This document shows, one piece after another, positions 1-10,000 of a stretch of DNA of 64,000 nucleotides. Position 1 is the stretch's first letter. The number at the start of each line of letters is the position of its first letter. The notes beneath the pieces were generated by a model that was given only the letters and a program-made list of their open reading frames with translations, was not told where the DNA came from and did no database searches. This stretch comes from Megamonas funiformis. GTDB taxonomy: Bacteria; Bacillota; Negativicutes; Selenomonadales; Selenomonadaceae. The DNA lies in the NCBI RefSeq assembly GCF_010669225.1, contig NZ_CP048627.1:901292-965291 (forward strand). Direction: 5' to 3'. The position numbers and the translations under genes were made by a program.

Positions 1-228
1 GTAGCTATTGTTTGTTCTACAGATTCAACTTATCCAGAACTCGCGCCAGCTGTTACTTCTGGTATTAAGGCTGTAAAACCTAGTATGAAAGTTTTTTTAG
101 CAGGTGCACCAACACCAGAATTAAAAAAAGCATGCGATGAAGCGGGTATGGACGATTATATAAGTGTTCGTTCTAATTGCTATGAAACTTTACTTCGTAT
201 GCAAAAAGAAAAGGGGATGATTGAATAA
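1..228 (+). CDS. mutA: Methylmalonyl-CoA mutase small subunit, 3' end only (partial)
   Basis: The reading frame is open from base 1 and ends with TAA at 226-228, giving the last 75 residues of a protein whose start lies left of the window. The visible part has the alternating hydrophobic strands and helices of a cobalamin-binding Rossmann domain ([15 protein letters not shown], then MKVFLAGAP), as at the C-terminus of the small subunit of heterodimeric methylmalonyl-CoA mutases. That subunit is non-catalytic and supports MutB. The stop codon overlaps the mutB start by one base (TAATG), so the two are translationally coupled. The assignment depends partly on position immediately before mutB. 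Confidence 0.85.
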   Translation, partial: VAIVCSTDSTYPELAPAVTSGIKAVKPSMKVFLAGAPTPELKKACDEAGMDDYISVRSNCYETLLRMQKEKGMIE

Positions 229-2411
229 TGTCTAAAATACCAGATTTTACACAAATTCCTTTTCAGCAAGCAATACAGAGTGAGGTCGCTTTTGCTAAAT
301 GGAAAGAAAGTTTAAAAGCAGAAACTGGAAAATCTTTTGAGGAAAATTTTTATCGCACTATGGAGCAAATAGATGTAGCACCACTTTATGATGAAAATGT
401 TTATAAAGATTGTAATCATTTAGATTTTGTAGCAGGTATTCCACCATTTTTGCGTGGTCCATATGCAACTATGTATGTAACAAGACCATGGACAGTACGA
501 CAATATGCAGGTTTTTCTACAGCAGAAGAATCAAATGCTTTTTATCGTAGAAATCTTGCAGCTGGGCAAAAAGGTTTATCTATTGCTTTTGACTTAGCAA
601 CACATAGAGGCTATGATTCAGACCATCCTCGTGTAGTAGGAGATGTTGGTAAAGCAGGAGTAGCAGTTGACTCTATTTTAGATATGGAAATATTATTTAA
701 AGGCATTCCACTTGATCAGATGTCAGTATCCATGACTATGAATGGTGCAGTACTTCCTATCATGGCTTTTTATATTTTGGCTGGTGAAGAACAAGGTGTA
801 GATAAAGCTGTTATGGCAGGTACTATTCAAAATGATATTTTAAAAGAGTTCATGGTACGTAATACTTATATTTATCCACCAGCAGCTTCAATGAGAATTA
901 TTGGTGATATTTTTGAGTATACTTCTAAATATATGCCTAAATTTAATAGTATATCTATTTCTGGTTATCATATGCAAGAAGCAGGTGCAACAGCAGATAT
1001 TGAATTAGGTTATACATTAGCTGATGGTCTTGAATATTTGCGTACAGGTACAGAACATGGATTAACCATTGACCAATTTGCACCACGATTATCTTTCTTT
1101 TGGGCTATGGGGAAAAATTATTTCATGGAAATTGCTAAAATGCGTGCTGGTCGTATGCTTTGGGCTAAAATTGTCAATTCTTTTCATCCTAAAAAGACAA
1201 AATCTATGGCTTTACGTACACATTCTCAGACTTCTGGTTGGAGTCTTACAGAACAAGATCCATTTAATAATATTACTCGAACTTGTATTGAAGCTATGGC
1301 AGCAGCTCTTGGTCATACACAATCTTTACACACAAATGCACTAGATGAAGCTATAGCTCTTCCTACAGACTTTTCAGCTCGTATTGCTCGTAATACGCAA
1401 TTATATATTCAAGATGAAACTAAAGTATGTAAGGTAATTGACCCATGGGGTGGTTCGTATTATGTAGAATTTTTAACAAATCAACTCATAAAAAAAGCTT
1501 GGGCACATATTCAAGAAATTGAAGCTCTCGGTGGTATGTCTAAAGCAATTGATACAGGTCTGCCTAAAATGCGTATAGAAGAAGCAGCAGCACGTCGTCA
1601 AGCTCATATTGATTCTGGTAGTGAAAAAATTGTTGGCGTAAATTATCTTCGCTTAGATAAAGAAGATCCACTTGATATTTTAGAAGTTGATAATACAGCA
1701 GTTCGTTTAGCTCAGATTGAGAGACTTAAAAAATTACGTGCAAATCGTGATAATGACAAAGTTCGTTCTTGTCTTGAAGCTATCACTCGTTCTATGGAAA
1801 CAGGTGAAGGTAATTTATTAGAATTAGCTGTAGAAGCAGCAAGAGCACGTGCATCTAAAGGTGAAATTTCTGATGCAGTAGAAAAAGTTTGTGGTAGACA
1901 TAAAGCAATTATTCGTTCTATATCTGGTGTATATAGTAGTGAATTTAGTGATGATGATGTTATTAAAGAAGTTCGTGATATGACAGATAAGTTTGAAGTG
2001 GAATATGGTCGTCGTCCTCGTATCTATATTGCTAAAATGGGACAAGATGGTCATGATCGTGGAGCAAAAGTAATTGCTACTGCTTTTGCTGATATGGGTT
2101 ATGATGTTGATATTGGTCCATTATTCCAAACACCAGAAGAAGCTGCTCAAGATGCTGTTGATAATGATGTGCATATTGTAGGTATGAGTTCCTTGGCAGC
2201 TGGTCATAAAACTTTAATGCCACAACTCATTGAAGAATTGAAAAAACGTGGTCGTGAAGATATTATGGTAGTAATTGGTGGGGTAATACCTGCTCAAGAT
2301 TATGATTTCTTATATGAACATGGTGCTGCTGCCATTTTTGGACCAGGTACGATAATTCCTGTTTGTGCAAAAAAAGTATTGGAGCTTCTTAACAAACGTC
2401 TGGAGGACTAA
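228..2411 (+). CDS. mutB: Methylmalonyl-CoA mutase large (catalytic) subunit
   Basis: This adenosylcobalamin enzyme interconverts succinyl-CoA and (R)-methylmalonyl-CoA; in propionate-forming Negativicutes it works in the succinate-to-propionate route. The protein is 727 residues, the normal family length. Residues about 80-150 carry the substrate-barrel signature ([32 protein letters not shown]). The C-terminal cobalamin domain has the DxHxxG motif as DGHDRG near residue 605, with GMSSLAAGH and VVIGGVIP following. The ATG overlaps the mutA stop. The next gene is its MeaB-type chaperone, so this is the usual mutA-mutB-meaB operon. Confidence 0.97.
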   Translation: MSKIPDFTQIPFQQAIQSEVAFAKWKESLKAETGKSFEENFYRTMEQIDVAPLYDENVYKDCNHLDFVAGIPPFLRGPYATMYVTRPWTVRQYAGFSTAEESNAFYRRNLAAGQKGLSIAFDLATHRGYDSDHPRVVGDVGKAGVAVDSILDMEILFKGIPLDQMSVSMTMNGAVLPIMAFYILAGEEQGVDKAVMAGTIQNDILKEFMVRNTYIYPPAASMRIIGDIFEYTSKYMPKFNSISISGYHMQEAGATADIELGYTLADGLEYLRTGTEHGLTIDQFAPRLSFFWAMGKNYFMEIAKMRAGRMLWAKIVNSFHPKKTKSMALRTHSQTSGWSLTEQDPFNNITRTCIEAMAAALGHTQSLHTNALDEAIALPTDFSARIARNTQLYIQDETKVCKVIDPWGGSYYVEFLTNQLIKKAWAHIQEIEALGGMSKAIDTGLPKMRIEEAAARRQAHIDSGSEKIVGVNYLRLDKEDPLDILEVDNTAVRLAQIERLKKLRANRDNDKVRSCLEAITRSMETGEGNLLELAVEAARARASKGEISDAVEKVCGRHKAIIRSISGVYSSEFSDDDVIKEVRDMTDKFEVEYGRRPRIYIAKMGQDGHDRGAKVIATAFADMGYDVDIGPLFQTPEEAAQDAVDNDVHIVGMSSLAAGHKTLMPQLIEELKKRGREDIMVVIGGVIPAQDYDFLYEHGAAAIFGPGTIIPVCAKKVLELLNKRLED

Positions 2412-2415
2412 TGTT

Positions 2416-3600
2416 ATGACTGATACGTATAAGCCTTCATGGAGACCTGATAATAATGATGATAAATTTGCCTGTAGAGTTATGCGAGGTGTAGAAGGTG
2501 GACATGATGGTATGAGTGAGCAAAATAAAACTGAACATCATGTAAATAAACCCAAAATAGTTAAACAAGTAAAATTAACAGTAGATGATTATGTTAAAGG
2601 TATTTTAGCTGGAAATCGTATGATTTTATCAAGAGCTATTACTTTAATTGAAAGTAATGCAAGTGTACATTTTGCTATGGCACAAGAAGTAATTCAAAAA
2701 ATTTTACCATATACTGGAAAATCTATGCGAATTGGAATTACAGGTGTACCAGGTGCAGGTAAATCTACTTTAATTGAAGCTTTAGGAACTAAATTATGTC
2801 AACAAGGGCATAAAGTAGCAGTATTGGCAGTAGACCCATCTAGTACAGTTACACGTGGTAGTATCTTAGGGGATAAAACTAGAATGGAGCAGTTATCAAG
2901 AGAGCCAAATGCTTTTATTCGACCATCACCATCTGGAGGTACTTTGGGAGGATTAACACGTAAAAGTAGAGAAACATTACTTTTATGTGAAGCTGCTGGT
3001 TATGATACAATCTTAGTGGAAACGGTAGGCGTAGGACAAAGTGAAACGACAGTACGTTCTATGGTAGATTTTTTCCTTTTAGTTGTATTAACAGGTGCTG
3101 GTGATGAATTACAGGGCATGAAAAAAGGTGTTATGGAATTAGCTGACGCTATTTTAGTAAATAAAGCTGATGGAGATAATAAGCAAAGAGCATTGGTGAC
3201 TCGTGCAGAATATGAACGTATTTTGCAATTTTTGCGACAAGCAACAGAGCACTGGACTACACATGCTTATACTTGTTCAGCATATACAGGTGAAGGAATT
3301 ATGGATTTTTGGCAAAATGTTGTGAAAGTTTTTATGAAACAAGGTTTTGCTAATGGTGTTTTGAAGGAACGTCGAAAACAACAAACGATTTCTTGGGTGT
3401 ATACTATGATAGAAGAACATTTGCATAATTTATTTTATCGTTGTCCAGAGATTATAAAAAGTAAAGGAGAAATTGAAGAAGATGTAATTAATGGAAAATT
3501 ATCTGCAACACTAGCAGTGCAACAGTTGATAGATAAATTTGCTAATGCTGATATTAATGAAAACAGTTTAAGAAACTTATCTCCATTTGATTTAAAATGA
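2416..3600 (+). CDS. meaB: Methylmalonyl-CoA mutase-associated GTPase (MeaB/ArgK family)
   Basis: G3E-type P-loop GTPase that guards cobalamin loading and integrity of methylmalonyl-CoA mutase. Walker A is GVPGAGKST at about residues 110-118, followed by DPSSTVTRGSILGDKTRM, ETVGVGQSE and NKADGD near residue 248. I chose the ATG at 2416, four bases after the mutB stop with GGAGG at 2402-2406. A longer frame reaches into mutB from 2365 but has no ribosome site. From 2416 the protein is 394 residues. Its first 32 residues (MTDTYKPSWRPDNNDDK and on) precede a second plausible start at 2512 (MSEQNK) and do not look like the usual MeaB N-terminus. Confidence 0.93.
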   Translation: MTDTYKPSWRPDNNDDKFACRVMRGVEGGHDGMSEQNKTEHHVNKPKIVKQVKLTVDDYVKGILAGNRMILSRAITLIESNASVHFAMAQEVIQKILPYTGKSMRIGITGVPGAGKSTLIEALGTKLCQQGHKVAVLAVDPSSTVTRGSILGDKTRMEQLSREPNAFIRPSPSGGTLGGLTRKSRETLLLCEAAGYDTILVETVGVGQSETTVRSMVDFFLLVVLTGAGDELQGMKKGVMELADAILVNKADGDNKQRALVTRAEYERILQFLRQATEHWTTHAYTCSAYTGEGIMDFWQNVVKVFMKQGFANGVLKERRKQQTISWVYTMIEEHLHNLFYRCPEIIKSKGEIEEDVINGKLSATLAVQQLIDKFANADINENSLRNLSPFDLK

Positions 3601-3602
3601 AT

Positions 3603-3638
3603 AATAAAGGCGTATCCTTAGGGATTACGCCTTTATTT
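3603..3638 (+). terminator. Rho-independent terminator of the mut operon
   Basis: Arms AATAAAGGCGTA and TACGCCTTTATT around an 11-nt loop, ending in T-rich sequence, directly after the meaB stop. Confidence 0.85.
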
Positions 3639-3664
3639 ATAAATGAAGAAAGGATTTTTAAGAT

Positions 3665-3955
3665 ATGGATTATAAATTACCAAAAGGTTATATAGATTTA
3701 ATTGAGAAAAAATATAATTTAAAAGTATTAGATAATCATTATATTTTAGTAGATAAAAATTTTCAAAGATATAATATGATGATTGATGTACAGTTTAATG
3801 ATAAAATGTTAAAAGTTTTTAAAGAAAAATATGCACAGGAAAAATCAAAAAACCATGTAGCTTGGGAAGAAAGAAAACAAACAAAAAGTATTCGTTTTTA
3901 TGCAGAAGTAGGTAATAATATTTTATTATTATGGGATTCTTTACAAGAAAAATAA
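3665..3955 (+). CDS. Hypothetical protein, 96 residues
   Basis: I do not recognise the family. It starts at ATG 3665 behind AGAAAGGA at 3647-3654 and sits between two clear hairpin terminators, so it is probably a single-gene transcript. The protein is soluble and charged, with no signal peptide or membrane segment. It begins MDYKLPKGYIDLIEKKYNL and has a lysine-rich middle (KEKYAQEKSKNHVAWEERK). The tail FYAEVGNNILLLWDSLQEK looks like a helix. Codon use resembles the surrounding genes, which together with the ribosome site and terminators supports a real gene. Confidence 0.6.
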   Translation: MDYKLPKGYIDLIEKKYNLKVLDNHYILVDKNFQRYNMMIDVQFNDKMLKVFKEKYAQEKSKNHVAWEERKQTKSIRFYAEVGNNILLLWDSLQEK

Positions 3956-4004
3956 AAATAACCACTATCTAGCCCAATTTTTTTATTAGATAGTGGTTAT
4001 TTTT
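3954..4004 (+). terminator. Hairpin terminator after the 96-residue hypothetical gene
   Basis: Long inverted repeat: arms AAAAATAACCACTATCTA and TAGATAGTGGTTATTTTT with a 15-nt loop. The second arm ends in a T run, so it can terminate + strand transcription. Confidence 0.85.
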
Positions 4005-4027
4005 ATATAATAAGAAGGTGACTATCT

Positions 4028-4611
4028 ATGATAATTGATATTGAAAATAGGAGAAGTATACATAAGTTTAAGCAGAATAAGTAACAAAAGGATTTAATTA
4101 AAAAATTTTAGAAGCTGGACGATAAGCTCCTTCTGCTAAAAATAGACAACCATGGTATTTTATAGTGGTTATGGATAAATCAAAACAAGAATGTATGCAG
4201 ATTTTAAATTAAGGAATAACTAGGGAATTAATGCAATCATTATTACCTAATTATGTTAACTATATCAATAGTGCTCAAAATAGTTTTAAAATTATGCAAG
4301 AAGCTACAGTACTTATTTTTGTAATAAATACATTATCTAAAGAATATAGAAAATTCTTGAGTTTTGAGGAACATATTGCTGAAATTTGTGATATTCAAGC
4401 AATATGTGCAAGTATTGAAAATATGTTATTAACTGCTAACAATTTAGGATTAGGAAGTTTATGGATAGGAGATATTTTCTTTGTATATCCAGAATTAAAA
4501 CATTGGTTAAATAAAAAGGGTGAAATAATAGCTTATATTGCATTATTGGGTTATGCTGATGAAAAACTTGTAGTTAGACCACGAAAAGATTTTGATAAAA
4601 TTGTTCAATGA
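4028..4611 (+). pseudogene. Decayed nitroreductase-family pseudogene
   Basis: Conceptual translation across three lesions gives a nitroreductase-like chain. It begins MIIDIENRRSIHKFKQNK (compare the family's RRSIRKF start), then stops at TAA 4082. A shift to the next frame continues through ILEAGR-stop-APSAKNRQPWYFIVV (the APSAxNxQPW flavin motif) and a stretch ending ILN-stop before the open C-terminal part. The C-terminal 126 residues from 4231 are intact and contain CASIENMLLTANNLGLGSLWIG, the usual nitroreductase helix. In-frame stops lie at 4099, 4123 and 4210. One frameshift plus three nonsense changes means no FMN oxidoreductase is made. Confidence 0.85.
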
Positions 4612-4615
4612 CGTG

Positions 4616-4686
4616 AATAAATAAAACCACTATTATAGTATAATTTTAAAGATATAATTTCATACTAAATAGTGGTTTTATTTATT
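4616..4686. terminator. Bidirectional terminator between convergent genes
   Basis: Outer arms AATAAATAAAACCACTA and TAGTGGTTTTATTTATT are exact reverse complements, with A- and T-rich flanks on both sides. It lies between the + strand nitroreductase remnant and the - strand SMR pair. Confidence 0.8.
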
Positions 4687-5027
4687 TAAATCATTTTTAT
4701 TAAAACAATACCAGTAATCATCGTCATTAAGCCAATAATTCCCAAAGGCTTGATGCGTAGACCGAAAAATAATTTATCAATAATTGTAGTTAAAAGTAAA
4801 CCACAAGCACCAAATAAGGCATAAGCAATGCTTAAATCCATGATGCTAATAGCGTAAGCTAAACATAAAAAGGCAAATCCAACTAAACTGATTGCCAAAA
4901 ATCCATATAATTTATATTTAAATCCTTGAGATTTTTTTAGACAAATATTAGCCAATACATCGAAAAATACAGAACCAATAATCAATAAAGTACCAATCGT
5001 ACCATCTGACATAATATTCAACTCCAT
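4686..5027 (-). CDS. mdtI: SMR-family transporter subunit, MdtI-like
   Basis: Small multidrug resistance protein of 113 residues with four predicted membrane helices. It matches the MdtI half of the paired MdtJI spermidine exporter: VLANICLKKSQGFKYKLYGFL near the N-terminus and MDLSIAYALFGACG in the middle (the family's DLSVAYALWGG). The loop Trp that is common in SMR proteins is Phe here. The start ATG overlaps the mdtJ stop by one base. A second ATG 15 bases in (MSDG) is possible. It should act with MdtJ in the inner membrane; polyamine export is inferred from the family. Confidence 0.85.
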   Translation of the reverse strand: MELNIMSDGTIGTLLIIGSVFFDVLANICLKKSQGFKYKLYGFLAISLVGFAFLCLAYAISIMDLSIAYALFGACGLLLTTIIDKLFFGLRIKPLGIIGLMTMITGIVLIKMI

Positions 5028-5374
5028 TATTTATTTGAAACAGTATAAGTTCCTTTTTTTATCATGATTAAACCACTTAAGATTACCATAAAAGCTAAAA
5101 CTTTTAATAAAGATAAATCTTCATTAAAAATAAAATAAGCCACAGTAGCTGTGCCGATTAATCCTATACCTTCCCAAATAGCATAAGCAGTACTGATGGG
5201 AATTTTTACAATGGCTTTACTTAATGCAAAATAGGAACAAAATATAAATAAAAGCATTAAGATATAACCTTCCATACCACCTTTTATGGCAAAAAATTTC
5301 ATTAAAGCTGTACCTGTTATTTCCAAAATAATTGCTAGCAATAACATTAACCAGCAATATTTTTTCGTAACCAT
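5027..5374 (-). CDS. mdtJ: SMR-family transporter subunit, MdtJ-like
   Basis: Four-helix SMR protein of 115 residues and first gene of the reverse-strand pair. Diagnostic MdtJ sequence includes ILEITGTALMKFFA with the conserved membrane Glu, and ISTAYAIWEGIGLIG, matching the family's VAYALWEGIGIL. The tail IKKGTYTVSNK is basic. Coupling to mdtI through a one-base overlap fits an obligate heterodimer. The leader contains a MerR-type promoter (5422-5452), suggesting induction by a ligand-sensing activator. Substrate (spermidine or a toxic cation) is inference. Confidence 0.87.
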   Translation of the reverse strand: MVTKKYCWLMLLLAIILEITGTALMKFFAIKGGMEGYILMLLFIFCSYFALSKAIVKIPISTAYAIWEGIGLIGTATVAYFIFNEDLSLLKVLAFMVILSGLIMIKKGTYTVSNK

Positions 5375-5421
5375 AATAACAAATCCTTTCTTAAAATAGA
5401 AATATATTACTTCTTATTTCA

Positions 5422-5452
5422 AGTATAAACTATGGTATAACACCATAGTCAA
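5422..5452 (-). promoter_or_regulatory. MerR-type promoter/operator of mdtJI
   Basis: On the - strand the sequence has -35 TTGACT (5447-5452) and -10 TATACT (5422-5427) separated by 19 bp, longer than the optimal 17. The spacer is occupied by a perfect inverted repeat, ACTATGGT/ACCATAGT at 5429-5436 and 5442-5449 with a 5-bp centre. A 19-20 bp spacer with a dyad inside it is the hallmark of MerR-family activators, which untwist the promoter. A MerR protein is encoded at 19403-20212, but a link to this site is not shown. Confidence 0.75.
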
Positions 5453-5643
5453 TAGCTCTTTGTTCAATTTTATTAATGTATTTTAGTTATAGATTGAATA
5501 ACAAAGCTGTATTTGAATTTAATATTACTTTGCATAATAATATAAATATAGTAGATTATGAAGGAGATATAATTATAAAATCATCATATTTATGCTATTT
5601 AGTAATAGAAAATTGAATAATAGAGTTATAGAGGTTAGGGAAA

Positions 5644-6972
5644 ATGAATAATTATTTAGAACATAATAATTTAAAAAATTTGAAAGAAGATAAGGAGATT
5701 GAACGAAAAATACAATTGATTTTGCGTGTGGGCAAAGTCTTAATGGAAAGTGGAGCTGATGCAAATCGTATTGTACGCAATATGAAACGCGTAGGCGTAT
5801 TTATGAAAATACCAGAGCGAAGATTGCAAATTCATATTACTTTTACAACAATAATGGTTAATATTAATACAGGGGACAAATCTATTACTAATTTCCAAAA
5901 ATGTTATAGACATGGAGTAGATATGACAGCAATTTCTGGAGTTAGTAAATTATCATGGCGAGCTATTGAGCAAGATTATTCTTTAAATGAATTTGAAAAA
6001 GAGTTGAGATTTATTTGTTTGCGTAAAAGATATTATAAAAAGCCTTTAGTGATGATTAGTGCAGGGCTGGCTTGTGGTGGCTTTAGCTTATTATTTGGTG
6101 GTGATTTTTTTGCATTTATCTACACTTCTATTTGTGCAATGATAGGTTATTGGACGAGAATGAAATGCAATTTATTAAAATTTAATCCATATGCATCAAT
6201 AGCTATTTCTGCTTTTGTAGCCACTATTTGTGCATACTTTATACATTTTATGCCAACTAATACGCCATGGCATCCACTCATTGCTTGTAGTTTATTTATC
6301 GTGCCGGGAATTCCTTTGATTAATGCGATAGATGATTTTGTAGATAATTATATTACAGCAGGAATGACAAGGGCGATGAATACTTTATTGATGATAGGAA
6401 GTATGACTTTTGGCATAGCTTTTGCCATAAAATTATGTGTAGTTCAAGATTTTACAAGCTTAAGTATTTCTTCTAATTCATTTGTAGTTTGTGCTGTTGC
6501 AGCCTCAGTAGCTGCTATAGGTTTTGCAACTATTTTTAATATGCCACCTAGATTGTTAATTGTAGTTGCCTGTGGAGCGATAATTTCAGTGGGAGTACGC
6601 AACTTTTTAATGTTAGAATATGATTGTTCACAAGCAACGGCTTCGCTTGCAGGTGCTGTCATAGTCAGTTTATTATCTTTGAAAGCTGTACATATAGTAC
6701 ATGCACCTAGTCATGTATTGACTATTCCGTCTGTAATCCCTTTAATTCCAGGTGTTTTTATGTATCGTTTACTATTTAGTATTATTAATTTAGAAAATGT
6801 GGATAATATGAATTATCATCATGTTTTAAATAATGGTGTTAATACAACTTTGATATTATTGGCGATAGCTGTTGGTGTGGCAATTCCTAATATCTTTTTC
6901 CGCAATTATATTAATAAGTTAAAAGAAGATAAATTGATGTTTTTGGTGAGAACTAAATCAAAAAGAGCATAG
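5644..6972 (+). CDS. Threonine/serine exporter family protein (ThrE-like), copy A
   Basis: 442 residues in the fused ThrE layout: an N-terminal cytoplasmic part (residues about 1-130, with LRVGKVLMESGADANRIVRNM) followed by about ten hydrophobic helices. The family exports threonine, serine and sometimes other small molecules. Recognisable stretches are FIVPGIPLINAIDDFVDNYI, TRAMNTLLMIGSMTFGIA and PSHVLTIPSVIPLIPG. A closely similar paralogue lies at 12729-14111 in the same direction, with the DUF4132 module between. The gene is followed by a strong hairpin at 6983. Substrate is not certain. Confidence 0.88.
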   Translation: MNNYLEHNNLKNLKEDKEIERKIQLILRVGKVLMESGADANRIVRNMKRVGVFMKIPERRLQIHITFTTIMVNINTGDKSITNFQKCYRHGVDMTAISGVSKLSWRAIEQDYSLNEFEKELRFICLRKRYYKKPLVMISAGLACGGFSLLFGGDFFAFIYTSICAMIGYWTRMKCNLLKFNPYASIAISAFVATICAYFIHFMPTNTPWHPLIACSLFIVPGIPLINAIDDFVDNYITAGMTRAMNTLLMIGSMTFGIAFAIKLCVVQDFTSLSISSNSFVVCAVAASVAAIGFATIFNMPPRLLIVVACGAIISVGVRNFLMLEYDCSQATASLAGAVIVSLLSLKAVHIVHAPSHVLTIPSVIPLIPGVFMYRLLFSIINLENVDNMNYHHVLNNGVNTTLILLAIAVGVAIPNIFFRNYINKLKEDKLMFLVRTKSKRA

Positions 6973-6982
6973 ATAAAATAGA

Positions 6983-7024
6983 AAAAACTGTACTAAAATC
7001 ATAAATTGTTTAGTACAGTTTTTT
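6983..7024. terminator. Bidirectional terminator between thrE copy A and the DUF4132 gene
   Basis: Arms AAAACTGTACTAAA and TTTAGTACAGTTTT around a loop, with A and T runs at the ends. It sits between convergent genes and can serve both. Confidence 0.85.
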
Positions 7025-7028
7025 CGTT

Positions 7029-10000
7029 TTATTTAACTAATTTTATTTGATTTAAAATAAATGGGTCTTTGATATCATTGTCTTTGGCAAAGAGCAATAC
7101 TTTGGTGATGATTTCGGTTGTTTTAGGGTCCTCATCAACAAAAGGTAAAAATAAGCGACCACGATGTTGGGAAGGAACAACAGAAATAGCGATTTCAGCT
7201 CCTGCCATTTGATGAACAAGACCGCTACCTAAATGAATGGAATAATCTGCTAAATTTCCTTTGATGATAGCAAAATTATCATTTAAGGAAACATTATTCA
7301 ATTTAAAGAGTGGTAAAGTAAATTCTAAGATAGCTTTGCGCATCTGTATTGTAGAATGGCTTGTTTCAGGGTCTACGCCACCTACATGAGCAATGCTGAT
7401 AGCTAAATCTACATCACGCATAACTTCAGAGAAAACAATATCAGGAATATATTTAATTAAAATATCTTTGAAAGTTTTGCGATCATAAAATGATACATAT
7501 TCAAGTATAGGAGCTTCAATATCGGCAGGAGTAAACCAATCAACAGCAGCGTAAATAGTAGCAATAATATTTTCTTGATAATATACTTTTTGTAGACCTT
7601 CATAATAGCTAGCAATCCAATTGCGAGTTTTTAAAACAGCTTGCGTTTTTTGTGGTTGGATTTGATAACCATCATAACGATGAGATTGAGCAGAATTTAA
7701 CTCATCATCTATTTTTAAATATAATTCACGGAAAATTTGTTTGAATGGCTGTTTAATTTGACGTGTAAATAAATCTTGCTGATATATATGCCATAGATTG
7801 CTTTTATATAAATCTATAGGGTGAGCGATACGAATTTTATCATCAGCATTTAATTTGATGATATTTTTTGTAGGTGAGATTAAGCTATTATTTTGGAAAT
7901 AGCCTATATCATTATCATGAATAAATACTAGATTTTGAAGCAATGGTTTTAATATAGGATTTTGATTGAGCAAAGTGATTTCATCTGCCAAAAATAAAGT
8001 GGAATTTTCCATAGCTTGTTCAAACATAATTTTTGAACGGCGATATTGGTCAATAAATTCATTTTTGGCTTGTTTTAAAGCAAGATAATATGGTTCTTTT
8101 TTGATTTTACTAGGTACAGATTTTAATTGTTTATTTTGTTTTTGACAAATAATAGAAGTTTTACCATATTCATCTACTTGTAAATAAATAGAAACATTTT
8201 CTAGCTCTTTAGGCTCAAAATATTGTTGTTGATTTTTGATTAATTGTGTTTCCATATTTAAAATAAAGCGGAAAGTATTAGAAAAATGAGCATTTCTTGC
8301 TAAATTATTTAGAGCAATTTTACAAGCTAAGTTTTCACTAGATTGTCTTTGTGAGCCAAATTTTTTACTTTCTTTGTGAAATTGCTGAATGAATATATAA
8401 CGCTTGAGCATTTCTTTTTGTGCAGTCTTAGTGATTTTACCGCTCTTAGAAAGTGGTATTAATCCGTAAGCCATCAATAAATCTTTGTTGCGTTTTGCAA
8501 TTATTTGTGCTTTGACTTCATCAGCGGAGAATAAACCGTTAGTAGCGTCAGCGTATTTTCTAGCACGTGTATGAGCATTTCCTTCAGAGATATATTTAGC
8601 AGCATCATATAAAATAGCAAAACGTTCTTTACCTAATTGTTTATAGCATGATTTAAACCAATCCAAATCAAAAGCTCCATCACGTAAATCTTCAATGGAA
8701 ATCGGCGTGTATTTAGCAAATGTAGCAGCTAATTTTTTATCAGCATAACGCATATGTGCTAAGAAATAATAGCAACCGCTGACAAATCCTTTCCATTTCA
8801 AAATTTTATCCACTAATGGTATCCATGAAGGTGAGAACATACAAGCTTCGATTAAACGAATATTAGAGATAGATTTATCTTTTAGATACGCTTTTAAATC
8901 TTTAGCTGTTTCATCTTTTTTAGGTTTGCAAATACTTAATAGATAAGAAAAGATGCTATCTTTATTAGTTATTTCAGACCAAAGATAAGAGATATTTTTT
9001 AATTTACTTTTGCCTAATGCTGTTAAAATATCAACAAAATAATGAATGCCTTTTATTTGTTTGATATTATTTATTAATTTAGTGTATTTAGTAGGCAAAT
9101 CACCACGTTTTAATTCAATGGATAAAATTTGAGATATGATGATATCGGCAAAATTTTGGCTATAAAGTAGTAAATCTTGTTTTATTGTTGGTCTTTCAGC
9201 AGAAAAATCACTAAAAGCTAAAGTCGAAAAATTTTCTTCAAATAAAGAAGATAATTGATTGAGTTTTGAAGATAATTGTTCTGATGAGCGTTGGAAAATA
9301 TCGATATAAAGTTCATCTTCAGCGATTAAATTCATTTGCTTAGCACGAAGGAAATTATATATAGGCAAATAAATTTCATATTTGTATTTTGTGTAGAGAT
9401 TATACAGTAAAATAAAGCTTTCTTTGAAACTAATATCATCATTATAGTTATTTAAAAGTGGCATAAGAATGAAAGTACAACCAACAGATTTACTACCATA
9501 ATGATATTGCGTTAAGAAAGAAATAGTCATTTTATTTTGTTTAGCTATGACTTTATTAAAATCAAATTTTTCTAAATGACGTAAAGCCCAGAATTTAGCA
9601 ACTTCAAAACAGTATTTTTGAGGAACATAATATTCATAGAGATTTTCAATAATAGTGGTTAAACTTTCTATACGGGAATAATTATTTAATTTAGTTTGTA
9701 TATATTTGGATTTTAAACAAATTGAATTGTCATTGAATGTATTAGTTATTACATCTTTAAATGGTGAATTTATATCGAAATAATTCAATGATATAAATAG
9801 ATATAATTGATAAAGTTTAGCGGGTGTTTTGATATATTGAGCATAAAAATCTTGCCAAAGATTAGGATAAGGATATTTATATAAATTAAATTTTTCTTCC
9901 CAAGAAATGCGTCTAAAGTCATTATCTAAAAGGATTTCACTGCCATATAAAGGATTATACGAAAGCATTTTATGTTTTTCGTAAAAATTAGATAAATCAT

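Noticed and set aside
1069..1344. 91-codon frame inside mutB
   Set aside because: Out-of-frame shadow of a strongly conserved gene; Leu/Ile/His-rich composition is typical of such shadows.
5540..5640. Good ribosome site (GAAGGAGAT, about 5560) followed by a very short frame in front of thrE copy A
   Set aside because: No ATG, GTG or TTG at a proper distance and only about 13 codons before a stop; could be a chance match or a relic, so not annotated as a gene.
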